A stretch of DNA of 63,312 nt from Paenibacillus_AA sp045062745 (lineage in GTDB: Bacteria; Bacillota; Bacilli; Paenibacillales; NBRC-103111), in assembly GCF_045062745.1 (NCBI RefSeq), contig NZ_JBJGED010000042.1, positions 1-63,312 on the forward strand, read 5' to 3'. Positions 36,281-44,267 of the stretch are shown one piece after another. Numbering within the stretch: position 1 is the stretch's first letter; each line of letters opens with the position of its first letter. The notes under the pieces were generated by a model. It was not told where the DNA came from and made no database searches. It saw nothing but the letters and a program-made list of their open reading frames with translations. The position numbers and the translations under genes were made by a program.

Positions 36281-37891
36281 TTAGCTCGACTTGTACCGCT
36301 CGTAAGCGGCCTCATACAGCTTCAAGTACCGCTCCATGCCCAGTCGCTTCAGCGTCTCCACATATTCGTCCCACTTCAAGAACGGCACGCTGCCGGTGAT
36401 GAATTTCATCGTCATCTCGTTTACGTAGTTGTTCAGATCCGACTCCAGCGCCGAATACGCGCCGACCTCTTCCTTCGTGTAATGGAACGACGGCCATATT
36501 TCTTGGGGCATATACGGCTTGATCCGCTCGGACACCCTCAAGTTCTCCGGATCGGATTCGTGGCCGAGAAAATATTGCTGCTTCAGCACGGAAGGGTACC
36601 AGCCGCCCGCCCATGTGACGTATTTGCCGATCGCCCCGGGGTCTTTTTTGATCTCCTCGGTCCATTCCGGCTTCCCGTTCTTCTCCACATAGCTCTTGTC
36701 CTTCACGCCGAGCAGGAACATCTTGATGCCTTCGTCCCCGTAGAAGTAGTCGACCCAGCGCACCGTCGCCTCCGGGTACGGATTTTTGCTCGTGATCGAC
36801 ATTCCGCCGGCCAACGGCACGAACGACTTCGCCCGGGAGAACAGCCGGTCGCCCTTCGGTCCCGTAAGCGCTCCCACTCCGATGTAGCCGGACACCCCTT
36901 GGATCGAGACGTTCGGATTGACGCCGATCGTGCCTCCGAACAGCCCGTCCGGGAACTTCGCGTTCACCTCGGCCGGTTTCGTCGTGAAGACGTCCTTGTA
37001 GAAAAAACCTTCCGTGTAGTAGCGGTTGATATACTGAAGCAGCTCCTTGTAGCCCGGATCGGCCGGGATGTAGCGAAGCTTGCCCATAGCCGGATCGACG
37101 TCTACCCTCGGGTGGTTGTTCCCCCGGTTGCCGAGCCCCCACGAGCCCTTCAGCTGGTCGATCAGCCAGTTGATGTCGTACAGCGCGAGCGGAATCTCGT
37201 CGGCGATGCCGTTGCGGTTCGGGTCCTTCGTCTTGACGGCCTTGAAATACTGGTACAGCTCCTCCGTCGTCTGCGGCTCCTTCATGCCCAGTGCTTTGAG
37301 AAAAGGCTCGTTGATCCACAGCTGCGAACCGATGATCGCCGATGTGAAGCCGGGATCGATCATGCTGGGGAAGGAGTAAATGTTGCCGTCCGGCATCGTC
37401 AGCGCCTTGCGGATTTCCGGATGGAGGTTCATGTACGATTTTAAGTTAGGGGCGTACTTGTCGATGAGGTCGTTCAGCCTGATGAGTACCCCCTGGCTGC
37501 CATAGGTAACCAGATCGCTGGACGGGAGCACGGCGGTGTGGAAGGCGTCCGGCAATTCGCCGCTTGCGAAGACGAGGTTGCGCTTCTCGGGCAGCACGTC
37601 CACATTCGTCAGCTGGAAGTCGACGGTGATGTTCGTCATCTTGGCGTATTCCCGCCAGATCAACGCGTCGTTCCAATTGCCGGTGTTCGAGTTGGATTTG
37701 TGGGAGAAAAACGTGAGGCGAATCGGCTCCTTTACGATCGGGAAGCCGGTCGGATTCAGGTTGCTGAGCGACTTGCCGGTCGACGAGGCCGGCTGAGCGG
37801 CGTCCCGGTCACAAGCGGTCGTTAATAGCGCCGCGAGCAGAAACGTCAGGCCGCTGCGAAATATGGTGATACTGGCTCGTCTACGGCTCAT
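36281..37891 (-). CDS. Orphan sugar-binding lipoprotein, paralog of importer 1/2 proteins
   Basis: 536 residues with lipobox LTTAC (Cys27). GFPIVKEPIRLTFF near residue 52, AFHTAVLPSSDLVTYG near 135 and GSWGLGNRGNNHPRVDVDP near 255 show it is a close paralog of the proteins at 8864 and 19143. No permease genes adjoin it. GGGGGAGG is 11 bases upstream of the ATG. The leader carries a hairpin plus T-run (see 37933-37954). It could widen the sugar range of importer 1 or 2 (inference). Confidence 0.88.
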   Translation of the reverse strand: MSRRRASITIFRSGLTFLLAALLTTACDRDAAQPASSTGKSLSNLNPTGFPIVKEPIRLTFFSHKSNSNTGNWNDALIWREYAKMTNITVDFQLTNVDVLPEKRNLVFASGELPDAFHTAVLPSSDLVTYGSQGVLIRLNDLIDKYAPNLKSYMNLHPEIRKALTMPDGNIYSFPSMIDPGFTSAIIGSQLWINEPFLKALGMKEPQTTEELYQYFKAVKTKDPNRNGIADEIPLALYDINWLIDQLKGSWGLGNRGNNHPRVDVDPAMGKLRYIPADPGYKELLQYINRYYTEGFFYKDVFTTKPAEVNAKFPDGLFGGTIGVNPNVSIQGVSGYIGVGALTGPKGDRLFSRAKSFVPLAGGMSITSKNPYPEATVRWVDYFYGDEGIKMFLLGVKDKSYVEKNGKPEWTEEIKKDPGAIGKYVTWAGGWYPSVLKQQYFLGHESDPENLRVSERIKPYMPQEIWPSFHYTKEEVGAYSALESDLNNYVNEMTMKFITGSVPFLKWDEYVETLKRLGMERYLKLYEAAYERYKSS

Positions 37892-37932
37892 GTCTTCTAT
37901 TGCCTCCCCCTGATCATCCCGTCACCTAGTAG

Positions 37933-37954
37933 AAAAAAACACCCTAACTGGGTG
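37933..37954 (-). terminator. Terminator or leader attenuator before lipoprotein 36281
   Basis: CACCC (37954-37950 minus) pairs with GGGTG (37944-37940) across a 5-base loop and is followed by seven T on the minus strand. It lies between promoter 38029-38058 and the ATG at 37891, so it would stop the leader. A further 7-bp hairpin (CTCCCGC / GCGGGAG) lies just upstream. If the promoter assignment is wrong it may simply be the terminator of the methyltransferase gene. Confidence 0.5.
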
Positions 37955-38028
37955 CGTCGCGTCCCGTTCTCCCGCCGGCCGGTCGCTGCGGGAGAGCGGA
38001 AAGTATGCGTTTTTGTTAACTTACTCTA

Positions 38029-38058
38029 ACTGTAGGGGACAGTTCCGTGCCTTGTCAA
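38029..38058 (-). promoter_or_regulatory. Promoter candidate for lipoprotein 36281
   Basis: On the minus strand TTGACA (38058-38053) and TACAGT (38034-38029) are 18 bp apart. A small palindrome ACTGT AGGGG ACAGT overlaps the -10. Confidence 0.5.
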
Positions 38059-38091
38059 TAGCAATAGACAGGCAGGCTTGGCAGCCGCGGT

Positions 38092-39000
38092 TTACAGCTG
38101 GAGCCACCACACCCCCGCGCATTCGGGCACGGTGGCGAGGCCGCGGGCGCGCACCTGCTTGGCGAGCTCGGCGCCGAAGAAGAAGCCCGTCAGCCGGGCG
38201 GCCTCCTCCGGGCTGTCAAATGTATAGTCGGTGCGGATCCACTTGTGCTGGAACCCATACTGCCGCTCGAGCGCCTCGTAGTAGCCGGTCAAGGATGACG
38301 GCGGGTTCGGCGCCGTCACCCCGGTGTCCATCGTCTCCAGGATGACGATGGTGCCCTGCGGGCGGAGCACGCGCTTCATCTCCGCGAGGATCGCGCGGAG
38401 GTTGGCGTCGGCGGCAGTCTCGCCCGCATGCACGGCGTAGCAGATCGTCCAGCCGGCGACGATCAAGTCTGCGCTGCCGTCCGCGAGCGGGAGGGCGCGG
38501 TGGTCGGCCACCGCGGTCCGCACGTGCTCGGACGCGAGACCGGCCGTGTCGAGCCGGCGGCGCGTGACGCCCAGCATCGCGGCCGAGGCGTCGAGCGCGA
38601 CGACGGAGCGGGCGTGCGGCGCGAGCTCGAGCGTAAGCCGCCCGGTCCCGGCGCCGACATCGACGACGTCGAGCCCGCGGATGGGGCGGATCGCCTCGAG
38701 GACGGGCAGCAGGCTCGGCTGCTTGGCGATGAGCTGGTGGTAGCGGTCGGCCTCGTGGTTGTAGATGTGCGTGTGGTTTGGCTCCGGCTCGGGTATGCGG
38801 TATTGCTCTTGCTCAGGTGTGCGGTTTCTCTTATGCTCAGGTGTGCGGTTTGACGTCTGATTGCGCGTTTGGTCCTGCATGCCGTTTGGCGTGCTGATCG
38901 ACGTTTGGTCCTGCGTGACATTTGCCGTGCGGTTCGGCTCTTCGTCAGGTGTGCGGTTCGGGACCCGAAGGTTTTTTTGCTTAGGCGTACGGTCTGGCAT
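38092..39000 (-). CDS. Class I SAM methyltransferase with repetitive N-terminus
   Basis: 302 residues. The C-terminal 220 residues are a Methyltransf_11-like Rossmann domain: VVDVGAGTGRL (SAM motif I) near residue 112, VALDAS at motif II, and LRPQGTIVILETMD farther on. The first 75-80 residues are low-complexity, rich in N, R, T, P, E and Q with repeated NRTPE-like units; on the DNA TCAGGTGTGCGGTT recurs. The start ATG has GAGAGAGGGG nine bases upstream, so the extension is likely translated. The target is unknown. No operon partner. Confidence 0.78.
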   Translation of the reverse strand: MPDRTPKQKNLRVPNRTPDEEPNRTANVTQDQTSISTPNGMQDQTRNQTSNRTPEHKRNRTPEQEQYRIPEPEPNHTHIYNHEADRYHQLIAKQPSLLPVLEAIRPIRGLDVVDVGAGTGRLTLELAPHARSVVALDASAAMLGVTRRRLDTAGLASEHVRTAVADHRALPLADGSADLIVAGWTICYAVHAGETAADANLRAILAEMKRVLRPQGTIVILETMDTGVTAPNPPSSLTGYYEALERQYGFQHKWIRTDYTFDSPEEAARLTGFFFGAELAKQVRARGLATVPECAGVWWLQL

Positions 39001-39148
39001 GTGGTTTTACCCCTCTCTCTTACGTTATCGACGGATCGCATCTTTACCGTAAGGCTTCACCTTAGGTGAAGGTCAAGGGGTGTAAACCGATGTTCACTAT
39101 TTGTACGCCTAGGTTTACAATATTGCCGCCCATCTCGCCTTTCTCGGC

Positions 39149-39194
39149 GAATAGTAAACCAATCTTCGCTTAATATTAAACTGCGGTTTACTAT
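39149..39194. repeat. 46-bp intergenic hairpin repeat
   Basis: AATAGTAAACC (39149-39159) and GGTTTACTATT (39184-39194) are perfect inverted arms around a 24-base core. A sister element of the same 46-bp length is at 57298-57343. Several related GTTTAC words surround it (39070-39260). Bases 39001-39504 contain no gene. Confidence 0.7.
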
Positions 39195-39330
39195 TAACCA
39201 AACATAGATTTACTAACTGTGCAGTTTGTCTCTCATCCTGAGAAAATAGTTTACATTGACTTACCAATAGTCAACTTTGGGTTACAAAACGGCCACCACA
39301 CCGTCATAACCACCCAGCACACGCCACTCA

Positions 39331-39466
39331 GCGCATCCAGCTATCCAGCCTCCACGCCATTCAGCCCATCCAGCTATCCAGCCTCCACGCCATTCGGTTC
39401 GTCCAGTCTTCCAGCCATCCAGCCAACCAGCCATCCAGCCATCCAGCCATCCAGCCCTCCAACCCT
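39331..39466. repeat. Low-complexity CCAGC-rich tandem tract
   Basis: A 33-bp unit (CATCCAGCTATCCAGCC...) repeats at 39334 and 39367, then an octamer CATCCAGC-like unit repeats several times up to about 39466. The same base bias continues into the 3' end of the next gene. No gene is seen. Confidence 0.65.
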
Positions 39467-39504
39467 TCAACACTCCACCCCCAGCCTTCGAGCTCTTCAG
39501 CCCT

Positions 39505-40164
39505 CTAGCCCTCCATCCTCCCAACCGTCCCCGCCATCGACTTCGGCATTAGAGACGGAAAAGCCGTACTCTCCGTTTTCTCACAGCCCGTGACCCAATA
39601 CTTTCCGTCCTCCAGCTCGAATCGGGTGCAAACATCGATAGTTCTGGAAGGATAACCGAAGGCGTCACGGCTGTAATCTTTCAAAAACCAAATTCGCCTC
39701 CCGTCGTACCACAACTCGAAAATCAGTGGATCTCCCTCAATCGTAGAAATGGTCACCCGCAGCCAATCCGATTGTTTCGCCAACACACTTTGTCGGAATT
39801 GCTCCAGTTTGTCCAGGTTTTGGTAGACCCCCTTGTAGCGGACAATGTCCCCGTTCTTAACCGCTTCTTCCTCCGTGTACCCCTTCATTGGAATCGAGCC
39901 GAGCGAATGGAGCGAAATGTTGATCGAGGGCCCCGCCTCATCGAACGTCACCTTGCCGTCCAACTGCTCGGCCAAAAACCGGAGCGGCACATAAGCGTGC
40001 CCGTTGTAATTCAGAATCTCATACTCGCCCCCGAGCGTTTGCTCTTCACCATTCAAGTACAATTTCACCGGGTACAGGACCGTCTCCGCCACATTCGAAG
40101 CATACCCCATCGTAGCGAAGGACAGTGCAAACCCTACCAAAATGCCGATCCACAGCTTCTTCAT
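39505..40164 (-). CDS. Secreted protein with copper-amine-oxidase-like stalk domain
   Basis: 219 residues. A signal peptide (about 1-22) is followed by a stalk domain recognisable by VKLYLNG near residue 36, and by HAYVPLRFLAEQL near 60, typical of the copper amine oxidase N-terminal-like domain in Firmicutes surface proteins. The second half (FRQSVLAKQSDWLRV, ELWYDGRRIWFLKD) is not recognised. ATG 40164 follows AGAGGTG by nine bases. The extreme C-terminus runs into a CCAGC/GGAGGGCT repeat tract and may be variable. No enzymatic role is visible. Confidence 0.78.
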   Translation of the reverse strand: MKKLWIGILVGFALSFATMGYASNVAETVLYPVKLYLNGEEQTLGGEYEILNYNGHAYVPLRFLAEQLDGKVTFDEAGPSINISLHSLGSIPMKGYTEEEAVKNGDIVRYKGVYQNLDKLEQFRQSVLAKQSDWLRVTISTIEGDPLIFELWYDGRRIWFLKDYSRDAFGYPSRTIDVCTRFELEDGKYWVTGCEKTESTAFPSLMPKSMAGTVGRMEG

Positions 40165-40247
40165 GAACCTGCCCACCTCTCATGATTTGTAAAATTACTC
40201 CAAAATGAATACGTTCGCCCCCATTCCTTTGTTGCGAATCTCCGAAC

Positions 40248-40277
40248 AAAAAAAGCCCCGGGCCCACTAAGGCCCGA
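40248..40277 (-). terminator. Terminator of the citZ-icd-mdh operon
   Basis: CGGGCC / GGCCCG (40271-40276 with 40259-40264) with a 6-base loop is followed on the minus strand by GCTTTTTTT. It lies 24 bases after the mdh stop. Confidence 0.85.
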
Positions 40278-40300
40278 GACTTCAACATCAAAAATCGAAA

Positions 40301-41242
40301 TTACCCTTGTACTACTTTAATCACATTCCGCACGGATGCGGCGGATTTGTCCATGGCGGCTTTCTCATCCGCCGTCAGCTCCAGCTCGATCACTTTCTCT
40401 ATGCCGTCCCCGCCCAAGATCGTGAGGACGCCCATGAACAGCTTGTCGTAGCCGTACTCGCCTTCGAGGAGCGCGATCGTAGGCAGGATGCGCTTCTTGT
40501 CCTTCAGAATCGCTTCCGTCATTTGCACGAGCGACGCCGCCGGCGCATAGTAGGCGCTGCCGTTGCCGAGCAGGTTCACGATCTCGCCGCCGCCGGTCCG
40601 GGTGCGGGCTACGATCGCGGCGATGCGGTCGGCCGGGATCAGCTTCTCGATCGGCACGCCGCCCACGTTCGTGTAGCGCACGAGCGGAACCATGTCGTCG
40701 CCGTGGCCGCCGAGCACTACGCCGCGCACGTCTTCCACCGAGACGTTCAGCTCCTGCGCGATGAAAGTGCAGTAGCGGGCGGTGTCGAGCACGCCGGATT
40801 GGCCGATGACGCGGTTTTTCGGGAAGCCGAGCGTTTCGAATGCAGCATACGTCATAGCATCAACCGGGTTGCTGAGGATGATGACGATCGAATCCGGGCA
40901 ATATTTCTTCACGTTCTCGCAGACCGATTTCACGATCCCGGCATTCGTTGTCACGAGGTCGTCGCGGCTCATCCCCGGCTTGCGCGCGATGCCGGCGGTG
41001 ATGATGACGATGTCGGAGCCCGCCGTATCTTCATAGTTAGCCGTCCCGACTATGTTGCTGTCGAACCCTTGGACCGGGCTAGCCTCGAGCATGTCGAGCG
41101 CTTTGCCTTTGGTCGGGTTCTCGAGCGGGGCGATGTCGAGCAGGACGACGTCGCCCAGTTCTTTTTGCGCCAGCATAAGCGCGGTAGTCGCACCCGTGAA
41201 GCCAGCACCGATAACGGAAATTTTTCTGCGTTTGATCGCCAT
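40301..41242 (-). CDS. mdh: Malate dehydrogenase
   Basis: 313 residues, NAD-dependent, catalysing malate to oxaloacetate. GAGFTGATTA near residue 11 is the NAD-binding loop, followed by a DIAPLENPTKGKALD segment, GIARKPGMSRDDL near 85 (substrate loop), SNPVDAMTY near 125, and GGHGDDMVPLVRY with the catalytic His near 180. ATG 41242 has GAGGAGGT eight bases upstream. It is the third gene of the TCA operon. The 209-bp gap to icd holds a GC-rich hairpin (41422-41448) but no clear T-run, so it is probably a processing or stability element. Confidence 0.96.
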   Translation of the reverse strand: MAIKRRKISVIGAGFTGATTALMLAQKELGDVVLLDIAPLENPTKGKALDMLEASPVQGFDSNIVGTANYEDTAGSDIVIITAGIARKPGMSRDDLVTTNAGIVKSVCENVKKYCPDSIVIILSNPVDAMTYAAFETLGFPKNRVIGQSGVLDTARYCTFIAQELNVSVEDVRGVVLGGHGDDMVPLVRYTNVGGVPIEKLIPADRIAAIVARTRTGGGEIVNLLGNGSAYYAPAASLVQMTEAILKDKKRILPTIALLEGEYGYDKLFMGVLTILGGDGIEKVIELELTADEKAAMDKSAASVRNVIKVVQG

Positions 41243-41451
41243 GAAGAAGTACCTCCTCGAAAGTTTAGTTTTGGAAAAAGTAAGCCGACAGCAACCCGTT
41301 TTTTTCGAGTTAACCCGCCACCAGCCGACATTTGGCCATGAATGCGAGAAAATCGCGTTATTCGCCCGATTTGCTGGCCATCTTGCCGGCCGGACGTCTA
41401 ACACGATTTCCCCGCGTGAGTCTCCCGGCCGAGCTAGCGGCCGTGGAGCCA

Positions 41452-42750
41452 TTACGCCATGTTCTTGATTACTTCGTTCGCGAACTCGGAGCATTTCACT
41501 TCGGTCGCGCCTTCCATCAGACGAGCGAAGTCATAGGTCACGGTCTTGTTCGCAATGGATTTCTCCATGCCTTTGTAGATCAGGTCGGCCGCTTCCAGCC
41601 AGCCCAAGTGCTCGAGCATCATAACGCCGGACAGCGTGACGGAGCCCGGGTTCACTACGTCGAGACCCGCATACTTCGGAGCGGTGCCGTGGGTAGCTTC
41701 GAAGATCGCATGGCCGGTTACATAGTTGATGTTCGCCCCTGGCGCGATGCCGATACCGCCGACTTGAGCCGCCAAAGCGTCGGACAAGTAGTCGCCGTTC
41801 AGGTTGAGCGTCGCGATGACGTCGAAGTCGGTCGGGCGAGTCAACACTTGCTGCAGGGCGATGTCGGCGATGGCGTCCTTCACGAGGATTTTGCCTTCGG
41901 CCAGCGCTGCTTTTTGGGCAGCATTCGCAGCTTCCGCACCTTGCTCGGCTTTGATACGGTCGTATTGCTCCCAAGTGAACACATTGTCGCCGAATTCGCG
42001 CTCTGCGAGCTCATAGCCCCAGTTCTTGAACGCCCCTTCGGTATATTTCATGATGTTGCCTTTGTGAACGAGGGTAACGCTCTTGCGCTTATGCTTCACG
42101 GCATACTCGATCGCGGCGCGAACGAGACGCTCGGAGCCTTCCTTGGACACCGGCTTGATGCCGATACCGGACGTTTCCGGGAAGCGGATTTTCTTGACGC
42201 CCATTTCGTTTTGCAGGAACTGAAGCACTTTCTTCACTTCGGCCGAGCCTTCTTGCCATTCAACACCCGCGTAGATGTCCTCGGTGTTTTCGCGGAAGAT
42301 CACCATGTCCACGAGCTCCGGACGCTTAACCGGGGATGGTACGCCTGTGAAATAACGAACCGGACGCAAGCAAGTGTACAGGTCGAGCTCTTGACGAAGC
42401 GCTACGTTCAGGGAGCGGATCCCGCCGCCTACCGGAGTCGTCAGAGGGCCTTTGATCGCCACGATGTACTCGCGGATCGCAGTCAGCGTATCGGCCGGCA
42501 GCCAGCTGTTGTAATTGTTGAACGCTTTTTCGCCGGCGAATACTTCGTACCAGGCGATTTTCTTCTCGCCCTTGTAAGCTTTCTCAACCGCGGCATCGAG
42601 GATGCGCTTGGAAGCCGCCCAGATGTCCGGACCTGTTCCGTCGCCTTCGATGAATGGAATGATCGGGTTGTTAGGAACTTGCAGCTTGCCGTTCTCGATC
42701 GTAATGCGCTCGCCTTCCGTTGGTGCCGAGAATTGTTCGAATTGTGCCAT
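41452..42750 (-). CDS. icd: Isocitrate dehydrogenase, NADP-dependent
   Basis: 432 residues. IEGDGTGPDIW near residue 34, GGGIRSLNVALRQELDLY near 103 (substrate Ser loop) and IFRENTEDIYAGVEW near 152 are the family signatures; GDYLSDALAAQVGG near 325 completes the active site. It converts isocitrate to 2-oxoglutarate. ATG 42750 has GGAGGG seven bases upstream. It lies 185 bp after citZ; a 14-bp palindrome AATAGTCGACTATT (42769-42782) is in front of its ribosome site. Confidence 0.96.
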   Translation of the reverse strand: MAQFEQFSAPTEGERITIENGKLQVPNNPIIPFIEGDGTGPDIWAASKRILDAAVEKAYKGEKKIAWYEVFAGEKAFNNYNSWLPADTLTAIREYIVAIKGPLTTPVGGGIRSLNVALRQELDLYTCLRPVRYFTGVPSPVKRPELVDMVIFRENTEDIYAGVEWQEGSAEVKKVLQFLQNEMGVKKIRFPETSGIGIKPVSKEGSERLVRAAIEYAVKHKRKSVTLVHKGNIMKYTEGAFKNWGYELAEREFGDNVFTWEQYDRIKAEQGAEAANAAQKAALAEGKILVKDAIADIALQQVLTRPTDFDVIATLNLNGDYLSDALAAQVGGIGIAPGANINYVTGHAIFEATHGTAPKYAGLDVVNPGSVTLSGVMMLEHLGWLEAADLIYKGMEKSIANKTVTYDFARLMEGATEVKCSEFANEVIKNMA

Positions 42751-42768
42751 GAATGTACCCTCCAAAAT

Positions 42769-42782
42769 AATAGTCGACTATT
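42769..42782. promoter_or_regulatory. 14-bp palindrome upstream of icd
   Basis: AATAGTCGACTATT is a perfect palindrome 19 bases upstream of the icd ATG. Nearby (42811-42826) TCCGGC / GCCGGA forms a short hairpin. They may be a regulator site and an mRNA structure between citZ and icd; the regulator is unknown. Confidence 0.4.
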
Positions 42783-42935
42783 GCTATAAATTCGTGCCCC
42801 CACAAAGGAATCCGGCAAAGGCCGGAGAGCTTCGCTATGTGGAGAATGTAATGGTGTACGGGGGGCATGAGACCCTATGATCGGGACCACCCGGTTATGC
42901 TGCCAAAATGAGACGGATCGTGGAATCGCCAATTA

Positions 42936-44048
42936 TTAGCGATTCTCGATCGGCACGTACTTCTGGTTCACCGGTCCGGTATACTCGGCGCGCGGACGAA
43001 TGAGACGGTTGTTCTCGTACTGCTCCAGAATGTGAGCGGTCCAACCGGAGACGCGGCTGATCGCGAAGATCGGCGTGAACAAGTCGCGCGGGATCTCAAG
43101 CGATGTGTAGACGGAGGCGGAGTAGAAGTCGACGTTCGGCTTCAGCCCTTTTTGCCCCGTCACCAGCTCTTCGATCTTGATCGACATGTCGTACCACTTC
43201 ATGTTGTTCGTGATTTTGCCCAGCTCGCGGGACATCTTCTGCAGATGCTTCGCGCGCGGGTCGCCGTTCTTGTACACGCGATGGCCGAAGCCCATGATCT
43301 TCTCTTTGTTCGCGAGCTTCTCGGTGATGTAGGCCTCGGTATTCTCCAGCGAGCCGACTTCTTCGAGCATCGCCATCACGGCTTCATTCGCGCCGCCGTG
43401 CAGCGGGCCCTTCAGGGCGCCGATCGCGGAGGTGACGCCGGAGTAGATGTCGGACAGCGTAGCGACGGTCACGCGGGCCGCGAACGTGGAAGCGTTCAGC
43501 TCATGATCGGCATGCAGCACGAGAGCCTTGTCCAACGCCTCGACCGCGATCGCTTCCGGTTCTTTGCCGGTCAGCATGTACAGGAAGTTGTACGCGATCG
43601 ATACGCCGGCCTTCGGCGCGATCGGCTCCTGGCCGGCGCGGATCCGGGCGAACGCCGCGATCACCGTAGGCAGCTGCGCTTGGAGGCGGATCGCCTTGCG
43701 CAGGTTGGCCTCATGGCTCATGTCGTTCGCTTCCTCGTCATACAGAGCAAGGGCGGAGACGGCCGAACGGAGCGCCGCCATCGAATTCGTATTTTGCGGG
43801 TACAATTTGATTTGTTGAAGGACGGAATCCGAGATCGCCGCATTGCTGCTGAGCGCGCTGTGGAGCTGTTCCAATTCGGATTTAGTGGGAAGCTTGCCGT
43901 ACCAGAGCAGGTAGGCCACTTCTTCGAAGGACGCATGCTCGGCGAGATCGTCGATGTCGATTCCGCGGTACGTCAAGACGCCGTCGATGATCGAACTGAT
44001 CGAAGAAGTCGTCGCTACAATGCCTTCCAGACCTTTAGTTGCAGTCAT
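42936..44048 (-). CDS. citZ: Citrate synthase
   Basis: 370 residues. The conserved catalytic segments are LHADHELNAST near residue 187, GFGHRVYKNGDPRAKHL near 260 (with the catalytic His) and SVYTSLEIPRDLFTPIFAISR near 310. The length and sequence fit the short Gram-positive CitZ. It condenses oxaloacetate and acetyl-CoA. AAAGGAGC lies upstream of the ATG. It is the first gene of the citZ-icd-mdh operon, conserved with B. subtilis. An imperfect inverted repeat (44099-44151) lies in its promoter region. Confidence 0.96.
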   Translation of the reverse strand: MTATKGLEGIVATTSSISSIIDGVLTYRGIDIDDLAEHASFEEVAYLLWYGKLPTKSELEQLHSALSSNAAISDSVLQQIKLYPQNTNSMAALRSAVSALALYDEEANDMSHEANLRKAIRLQAQLPTVIAAFARIRAGQEPIAPKAGVSIAYNFLYMLTGKEPEAIAVEALDKALVLHADHELNASTFAARVTVATLSDIYSGVTSAIGALKGPLHGGANEAVMAMLEEVGSLENTEAYITEKLANKEKIMGFGHRVYKNGDPRAKHLQKMSRELGKITNNMKWYDMSIKIEELVTGQKGLKPNVDFYSASVYTSLEIPRDLFTPIFAISRVSGWTAHILEQYENNRLIRPRAEYTGPVNQKYVPIENR

Positions 44049-44098
44049 TCGTTGATCGCTCCTTTGCGTTCAAAATGGGGATTAACGGTAAGCTATAA

Positions 44099-44151
44099 AT
44101 AGAACCGATAACTCGTGCCACAGGTGCTAAGAAATGCTTATCAGGTTCTAT
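44099..44151. promoter_or_regulatory. Inverted repeat between citZ and ppx
   Basis: ATAGAACCGATAA (44099-44111) pairs with TTATCAGGTTCTAT (44138-44151) with one bulged base, around 26 bases. It lies between the divergent citZ and ppx genes. It could be an operator for a TCA regulator such as CcpC, but the half-sites do not fit the CcpC consensus exactly. Confidence 0.4.
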
Positions 44152-44240
44152 GATAAATGATTTTTGGCAAGAAGTGAAGAAAAGGAGGCATAAAACTTCA
44201 TTATCAGCACCATAAAGTTTTTTTTGGTAGAATATACATA

Positions 44241-44246
44241 TATAAT
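44241..44246 (+). promoter_or_regulatory. -10 element for ppx
   Basis: TATAAT lies 22 bases upstream of the ppx start codon. No convincing -35 hexamer is visible 17 bases further upstream. Confidence 0.4.
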
Positions 44247-44267
44247 GACGGCTGGAGGCTAATTTTG

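Noticed and set aside
39219..39593. Pro/Ser-rich ORF of 124 codons
   Set aside because: It is made by the CCAGC-rich tract and overlaps the 3' end of the stalk-domain gene on the other strand.
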